Assembly: GCA_013399015.1 (NCBI GenBank)
Contig: VWZX01001040.1
Span: 1,839,726-1,903,725, forward strand
Reading direction: 5' to 3'
Length of the DNA stretch: 64,000 nt
Source: Galbula dea
Lineage: Eukaryota; Chordata; Aves; Piciformes; Galbulidae
The notes under the pieces are model-generated. The model was given only the letters and a program-made list of their open reading frames with translations, was not told the origin of the DNA and ran no database searches. The position numbers and the translations under genes are program-made. Each line of letters begins with the position of its first letter. Within the stretch, counting starts at the first letter, position 1. Positions 61,201 through 64,000 of the stretch are shown in pieces.

Positions 61201-63626
61201 AATATTTTTCTCACTGAATGACCATACCTGCTCTCCTAGAGTTGGTAGATGGGAAATTAAATCATTATTTCTCCCGCTGTGTCCAGTGTCACAGTACCCT
61301 TTACATCCTTGCATTGTGCTAATGTAACTACGTGGTGGTGAACTGCCCAAGTCTGCAATCCCTCCCCTGCCTTCCCTTCCTCTCTTCCTGCTTCTTCTGA
61401 CAGAATTCCCATATTTTTTTTCCTATACATGGGTGTGTTGTTGCCTTTTTAGGTTGCAAGCATACAATTCAGCTCTCTTACCATCTCTTACGTTCTCCAC
61501 CAGTGCTCTTTCATACATCTTAAAATGTGGAGTGATAATTTTCCCATACTTCTTGATGGAGAAAAAAATAAGAAGAAAGCAGCCTTTGTTTGCCTTAGTT
61601 TTGTCTGTATATTTGTGGAATGGAAAATGGTTCCTCGTTATTACAATTTATTTTTCCCATGTTCCTCTCATAGCTTTGAGATATTTAAGAACCTCAAATT
61701 ATATCTCCCTTTCCCTGGCTTGTGGTAGCAAAGGAATGTGCAGGAAAGCCCTGTCTGCCCATGTCTGCATGGACAGAGGCATTTCTTTTGTATTCAGCTA
61801 GTGAGAGGAGTTTTAACATAAAATGTTTCTTTTACAGATGCTCGTGAGTTCAATAGACTGCAGAAAATCAACGTCACGCATAAGCAAAGTACGTACTGCC
61901 CAGAGCACCTAGGCTGACATCTACCAGCTATGGGGGTTTTTTTGTGGTAAAACTGCTTCCCTGTATAATTCCAAAACTGAGTGGGTTTGGATCTGGGTAG
62001 CATCTGGGTAGTCCCTGTACTGAAAATGAGCAAGGGCCTGTTCTCTGACCTCGATCACAGCTGTTTATAGCAGGCTTTCCCTCTCCTGCCTGAACTTTTT
62101 CCACCCCAGCAGGTGTCACATATTGCCTGTTGGACACAGTACCTGGCCTGTTCAAAACCTTGCAGTGCTCTTCTGGAAATAGTGCAAACCAAAGCAGTGT
62201 GGGGACACAACAATAGCATCATACAAGTGATCATATGCCTGTGCTCCATCCCATGCCTTTGTCTGGTTTGTACTAGTGTAGACAGTGGCACTTTCACTGG
62301 GCTAAATGACTATATCCCCAGTTAGCTTCAATGCAGTTTACTGGTAGATGAAACCCAAGCTCGACTGTGGTTTCTCTGTGTCAAGGCTCTTCATGTTCCC
62401 TTCTGCCTCCCAAGGAGGACAGGTCATTTCTGCAGGGGATTGAGTGCAATGTCTAGCATGACTGCACGCTCTGATGTTCTGTTTTCCTTCTTGCTAGTTG
62501 GGCTTATGGGCAGGTAGCAGCTTACCTTGGCAAGACCAATTTGAGCAGCTGGGCGCTGGGCAGCGGGGACTTGAGAGCCACGGCTCTGGCCGTGGGTTCC
62601 CTCTGCCATGGTGCTTGTGCTCTTCCATTGTTAGCAGAAGTTGTTGCTGCTCTGGGAACACACTACATGGGGCTAGAGCACCTCTTCCTTGCTTTGCCAG
62701 GTCACTGTGTGGACTTGCCTGATACCGGACAGTGCACCGAGAGCATCCCCCGTTGGTACTACAACCCCTTCTCTGAGAAATGTGACCCCTTCACCTATGG
62801 GGGCTGTGGTGGCAACAACAACAACTTCAAAGAAGAGGAAGAGTGCATGAAATCATGTTCAGGCATCACAAGTAAGCAGACATAGTGACAGCTGGAGTTT
62901 TACTTAGGAAATGATGAAAATCACTCCAGATTAAGTTGTGTGGTTCCAAAGCAGCAGTGATTTGAGAGCTTTAAGTCAAAGCAGCTCTTCTCTCAAACCC
63001 TGCGCATGCCTCACAGTGTTCTTCAACATGACTGATAGCTTATGGGGAATGATGTGTATCTACAGCATCTTTCTGCAATGCAGTCTGTCATTTTTCAGAG
63101 CTGGAAAACATTTTGGGTGCTGGTGTTGATAAAAGGACAGAGAGATGGTGTGGCCTCTCTAAAGAGAATCTAACTTTCTAGCTTGGCTCCTATTCTCCTT
63201 GGGTGGTAAGGGAGAAATTAATAAAATCCTCAGTGACACATATTAGGCAGAAGTTTTAAACAAGAGGGAAAGGTTTACACTGTAGAGCTTTGTACATATT
63301 GCTGTGGAAGCCAACAGCTGAAACAGGAGGAATTCTGCCAAACTGTATCTGTTAAGAGGCAAACTATTGCTGCTTTTTTCAAGTGCCACCCACAGCTACA
63401 CTGTGCCTCATAGCCTGCCCTGAGAGCTCAGTACTGTGGCTGTCAAGAGGGATGCTGTATACATTCAGTTATTTCAAAGCACCAGATATATGCTCCTCAG
63501 AAACCTGTCTTATCTCTTATTCCAAGCCTTCTTTGTAAAAATTTTTCCCCCTTTCTGCTCCCAATTTAGAAGCAGATGTCATTGGGCGGAGATGGGAATC
63601 GTTTGAGTCCCAAAGTGCTATCTTAA
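46293..63626 (+). CDS. SPINT1: SPINT1 (HAI-1), Kunitz-type inhibitor of membrane serine proteases (3' end beyond window)
   Basis: Nine coding exons join in phase: 46293-46722, 55373-55524, 57329-57467, 58984-59154, 59826-59852, 60785-60910, 61838-61888, 62701-62871 and 63570-63626 (441 codons plus one base). Residues 1-26 are a signal peptide (WFVLWLCLVLGL). Exon 1 holds the MANSC domain (ETCLEDF...SRDCMRACCKDPACNLAL...CFLLNC). Exons 2-3 form the PKD-like internal domain (DDRPPIARTGKD...STDDRGIVSYEWKQ...TYVFQLTVTD). Exon 4 is Kunitz 1 with P1 Arg (GWCRGSFPRWFYN). Exon 6 is an LDLa repeat with the DGSDE calcium motif. Exon 8 is Kunitz 2 (GQCTESIPRWYYN) with Thr at the predicted P1 position. 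Exon 9 begins the juxtamembrane part (KADVIGRRWESFES). The transmembrane segment and tail must follow outside the window. In mammals the protein inhibits HGFA, matriptase, hepsin and prostasin at epithelial surfaces. The start at 46293 is preferred because a strong acceptor ends at 46249. Confidence 0.97.
46890..46960 (+). repeat. MIR-like SINE tail fragment
   Basis: The sequence 'tctgtgccttagtttacctg', then 'ttagtaaatggagaggaaat', resembles the 'CTGTGCCTCAGTTTCCTCATCTGTAAAATGG' section of MIR elements. It is short and diverged, in SPINT1 intron 1. Confidence 0.5.
46961..53470. other. SPINT1 intron 1, first part
   Basis: This is intronic DNA with a short (GA)n run near 50110-50124 and no other repeat I can name. 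ORFs on both strands look random. Confidence 0.6.
53472..54150 (-). repeat. CR1 retrotransposon fragment with ORF2 remnants
   Basis: The reversed 3' end ('atcatagaatcacagaatgt') opens the element. Minus-strand frames at 53563-53799 and 53900-54196 encode ORF2 C-terminal motifs (RFRLDIRRNFFTVRVVKHWNRLP; FTKNLGVLVDEKLDVSQQCALAAQKAN; ALVRPHLEHCVQLWSPPHKKD), now in separate frames, so the copy is broken. It lies antisense in SPINT1 intron 1. Confidence 0.93.
54151..55372. other. SPINT1 intron 1, last part
   Basis: No feature is recognised before the acceptor 'ttcttctacag' that opens exon 2. Confidence 0.6.
56230..56360 (-). repeat. CR1 retrotransposon 3' fragment
   Basis: The sequence 'cagaatcatagaattataaa', then 'gatcatctggtccacccc' and 'ctagatcaggttg', is the reversed CR1 3' end, in SPINT1 intron 2 (55525-57328). 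Confidence 0.88.
56513..56760 (-). repeat. CR1 retrotransposon fragment
   Basis: The fragment opens with 'atcacagaatcacagaatgt' and includes 'catctagtccaaccccccta' and 'ctctctgggcagtctgttcc'. It is antisense and lies 150 bases from the preceding CR1 piece, but its 3' terminus is repeated, so it is a separate insertion. Confidence 0.92.
57668..58285 (-). repeat. CR1 retrotransposon fragment with long ORF2 remnant
   Basis: The reversed CR1 end ('catcatcacagttggaaagg') is followed on the minus strand by an open frame of about 177 codons (57748-58281) with LEYCVQFWAPQYRRD, RGLENRPYEERLRKLGLFSLE and RVVRYWNRLPREVV. It is closely similar to the copy at 3555-4085, so both belong to the same young subfamily. 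It lies antisense in SPINT1 intron 3 (57468-58983). Confidence 0.94.
58630..58890 (-). repeat. Ancient CR1-type (CR1/L3-like) LINE fragment
   Basis: The segment around 'aggagtttcatagcttaact', 'atgtgctgtgtggagaagc', 'gattccctcttcacattctc' and 'caagattttataaattc' resembles an old amniote CR1 tail of the kind seen in turtles and crocodiles. It is heavily diverged and has no ORF. Confidence 0.5.
59853..59999. other. SPINT1 intron 5, 5' part
   Basis: This intronic DNA follows the 27-base exon 5. Nothing is recognised here. Confidence 0.6.
60000..60520 (-). repeat. Diverged CR1 retrotransposon fragment
   Basis: The fragment begins with the reversed CR1 end ('gtaattcaggttggggatta', 'catgtggtccaacccactgc') and continues through a diverged internal section containing 'tgctccagtgccttgctgag' and 'attgggcacagtactcagca', equivalent to the 'gcccaaaactgcacacagta' region of the young copies. 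It is antisense in SPINT1 intron 5. Confidence 0.8.
60911..61837. other. SPINT1 intron 6
   Basis: This pyrimidine-rich intronic DNA may hold very old repeat debris (61100-61720), but I cannot assign it to a family. Confidence 0.5.
61889..62700. other. SPINT1 intron 7
   Basis: No feature is recognised. The acceptor 'gctttgccag' opens the Kunitz 2 exon. Confidence 0.6.
62872..63569. other. SPINT1 intron 8
   Basis: No feature is recognised. The acceptor is 'ctgctcccaatttag'. Confidence 0.6.
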
Positions 63627-64000
63627 GTAAGTAACAGTTTTTCCTACAGATCTTGCTTTTTGTTTTTACTCTGTCCTGAAAAAAAAATATTTTTTCTTTC
63701 CTTCCAAATAATAGCCTTCTCTTCCACCTCTCTTTTGAAGCTGAGGGAGCAATGTGGGATTTGTGGGATTCTAGCAGTGATGAGATTCTTTCGTGCACTG
63801 TGCAGCTGTGGTCCAATTTCTCCTTTGTCTGTGACTCAGTATTGGATAGCAGAGGCTTCTGATTTTCCTTCTGTCAACTTGCATGAATGCTCCATGTTCA
63901 GCATCAAAACATGGCAAGTAAAATTCTTCCTAAGGCCCAAGTTCACATAACAACCACTAAGTTCTGCAAGAACAAACACCCAAGTGAGTATGTGAATAAC
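63627..64000. other. SPINT1 intron 9, 5' part (runs off the window)
   Basis: The donor is TTAA|GTAAGT. The exon for the transmembrane helix and cytoplasmic tail is expected downstream of the window; no hydrophobic segment in the right frame is found here. Confidence 0.6.

Noticed and set aside
1..64000. CRISPR arrays, bacterial operons, ribosome binding sites, rRNA genes
   Set aside because: Nothing of the kind is present; intron structure and repeats show vertebrate nuclear DNA.

Overview
This is vertebrate nuclear DNA, almost certainly from a bird. Coding sequence is split into many small exons with consensus splice sites. The intergenic and intronic DNA carries at least a dozen CR1 non-LTR retrotransposon fragments with the typical 3' end (direct repeats of an ATTCTATG-like octamer), and two solo-LTR-like blocks of the kind common in bird genomes. 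The gene order ZFYVE19(+) - PPP1R14D(-) - SPINT1(+) is the order I know from human 15q15.1, so the core of the window is a conserved syntenic block. I reconstructed genes by joining exons by hand and checking phase; no alignment was run.

Layout. 1-9.9 kb: the 3' part (six exons, about 300 codons) of a plus-strand astacin-type metalloprotease with two CUB domains (hatching-enzyme / UVS.2-like); the zinc-binding HExxH exon and everything 5' of it lie upstream of the window. 10-15.2 kb: intergenic, with an LTR-like element and a CTCF-like site. 15.3-16.2 kb: CpG-rich promoter with CTCF-like and ZNF143-like motifs. 16-26.5 kb: ZFYVE19, complete, eleven coding exons that join to exactly 410 codons including the stop. 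31-37.9 kb: PPP1R14D on the minus strand, with exons 1 and 2 clear and the 3' end unresolved. 39-43.1 kb: a few plus-strand exon-like segments of an unrecognised transcript. 46.2-63.6 kb: SPINT1 (HAI-1), nine coding exons from the start codon to just before the transmembrane segment, which lies past the window end.

The three named genes are unrelated in function: abscission checkpoint (ZFYVE19), protein phosphatase 1 inhibition (PPP1R14D) and inhibition of membrane-associated serine proteases (SPINT1). The astacin/CUB gene is a secreted protease. They are neighbours by descent, not an operon or a pathway.

The points I find most worth checking are: a threonine at the predicted P1 site of the second Kunitz domain of SPINT1, where human has lysine; a probable GC-AG intron 1 in ZFYVE19 that joins an extra cysteine into the FYVE-like finger; a hatching-enzyme-type gene beside ZFYVE19; the missing or diverged C terminus of PPP1R14D; an unrecognised spliced ORF between PPP1R14D and SPINT1; and a pair of CTCF-like sites at the ZFYVE19 promoter. 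I saw no evidence for a novel multi-gene system.
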